A stretch of DNA of 64,000 nt from Chryseosolibacter sp964493505 (GTDB lineage: Bacteria > Bacteroidota > Bacteroidia > Cytophagales > Cyclobacteriaceae), in contig CAZBNP010000001.1 of assembly GCA_964493505.1 (NCBI GenBank), positions 1 to 64,000 on the forward strand, written 5' to 3'. Shown here in pieces: positions 63,609-64,000 of the stretch. Both the position numbers and the translations under genes were made by a program. How positions within the stretch are numbered: position 1 is the first letter of the stretch; every line of letters starts with the position of its first letter. The notes beneath the pieces were generated by a model. It saw only the letters and a program-made list of their open reading frames with translations, had not been told where the DNA came from and ran no database searches.

Positions 63609-64000
63609 CTAATTAATAAAAACCTCATCAACCATAAGCCACAGCGTGCGTTTCTTCGGATTACCGTCATCGATAGTCCGGGAGGGCCTTGCAACGAGCT
63701 TGTAGTGTTTGTAATTCGACGGTGGAAGGTCTATTGCCAGCCCCTCGATCCGTGCTTTGCCAGGCCTGTTCTTGTTGGAGATGTCACGCAGACTGGCTAG
63801 CAGTTCCAGGCTCTCGGGATCATTTCCTCCCCACACCTCCATTGTTTCCGGTGGCATACAGATGTACCAGTTGTTGCGGGCAAAACTCAACGTCACCGAA
63901 TTGAGTGTAGGGATCTGTTCCAGGAAGGAGAAACGCATCACGAGATCATTTTCATTAAATGCTATCCAGGCCGGATGCCGATAGAAATTAGCTATTCCGC
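63609..64000 (-). CDS. C-terminal part of a protein with a carbohydrate-binding-like domain (truncated by the window)
   Basis: The frame is open through the right edge of the window, and the last 130 residues are visible. They resemble the end of a discoidin or chitobiase C-terminal-like beta-sandwich: PAWIAFNENDLVMRFSF, LNSVTLSFARN, MEVWGGNDPESLELLASL and finally WLMVDEVFIN. Such domains close surface hydrolases and binding proteins in Bacteroidota. The catalytic or anchoring part lies outside the window, so the overall protein cannot be named. Confidence 0.6.
   Translation of the reverse strand, partial: GIANFYRHPAWIAFNENDLVMRFSFLEQIPTLNSVTLSFARNNWYICMPPETMEVWGGNDPESLELLASLRDISNKNRPGKARIEGLAIDLPPSNYKHYKLVARPSRTIDDGNPKKRTLWLMVDEVFIN

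Overview
The window looks like a chromosomal contig from a member of the Bacteroidota, most likely a Cytophagales-type environmental bacterium. The evidence is a SusC/SusD outer-membrane pair, a type IX secretion (T9SS) C-terminal sorting domain, families largely confined to the phylum (DUF4293, DUF4230, long Bacteroidota-type PurM) and many acidic-flanked lipoprotein signals. Base composition is near half G+C by eye. I see no transposase, integrase, phage gene, rRNA or CRISPR array. Both ends are cut inside genes, and the first 54 bases form a perfect palindrome that looks like an end artefact.

Bases 1-33970 are mostly housekeeping. They hold two ABC exporter genes, truA, an S9 peptidase, htpG, yraN/lipB, an exonuclease-rnr-prenyltransferase run, a nucleoside-type transporter, a Uma2 protein, a glycosyltransferase, an ECF sigma factor with a small overlapping partner, uvrA, gdhA, a proC-pseudouridine synthase-trans-sulfuration enzyme run, an exported RidA protein, trmO, an unusual membrane protein with a decayed nuclease-like domain, a MATE pump, an exported sugar isomerase-like protein, DoxX and DUF4230 proteins, and tag.

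Bases 34000-45257 are a pectin utilisation locus: SusC, SusD, a DUF5123/beta-helix surface lipoprotein, two paralogous family 1 pectate lyases and a family 28 polygalacturonase. Lipoprotein signals suggest a division of labour. One pectate lyase is probably at the cell surface, its paralogue is periplasmic, and the polygalacturonase is an inner-facing lipoprotein. A tRNA-Gly with a broken partial duplicate and a tRNA-Leu follow. Then come a fatty acid desaturase, a large duplicated T9SS cargo protein, mutS and an RNA methyltransferase.

Bases 53205-59627 form a sugar-acid accessory cluster: a lipoprotein Gfo/Idh oxidoreductase, a divergent LacI-family regulator, a Tat-exported Gfo/Idh oxidoreductase, a ThuA-like protein and an ExuT-like hexuronate transporter. 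Matching LacI-type operator palindromes (core AAYCGATTG) lie in the lacI promoter and in the SusC promoter 20 kb away. This suggests one regulon in which the locus cuts pectin to galacturonate oligomers and the accessory cluster imports and handles the sugar acids. The right end carries purM, an M1 aminopeptidase, an LEA2-type lipoprotein, a small membrane protein and a truncated carbohydrate-binding-like protein.
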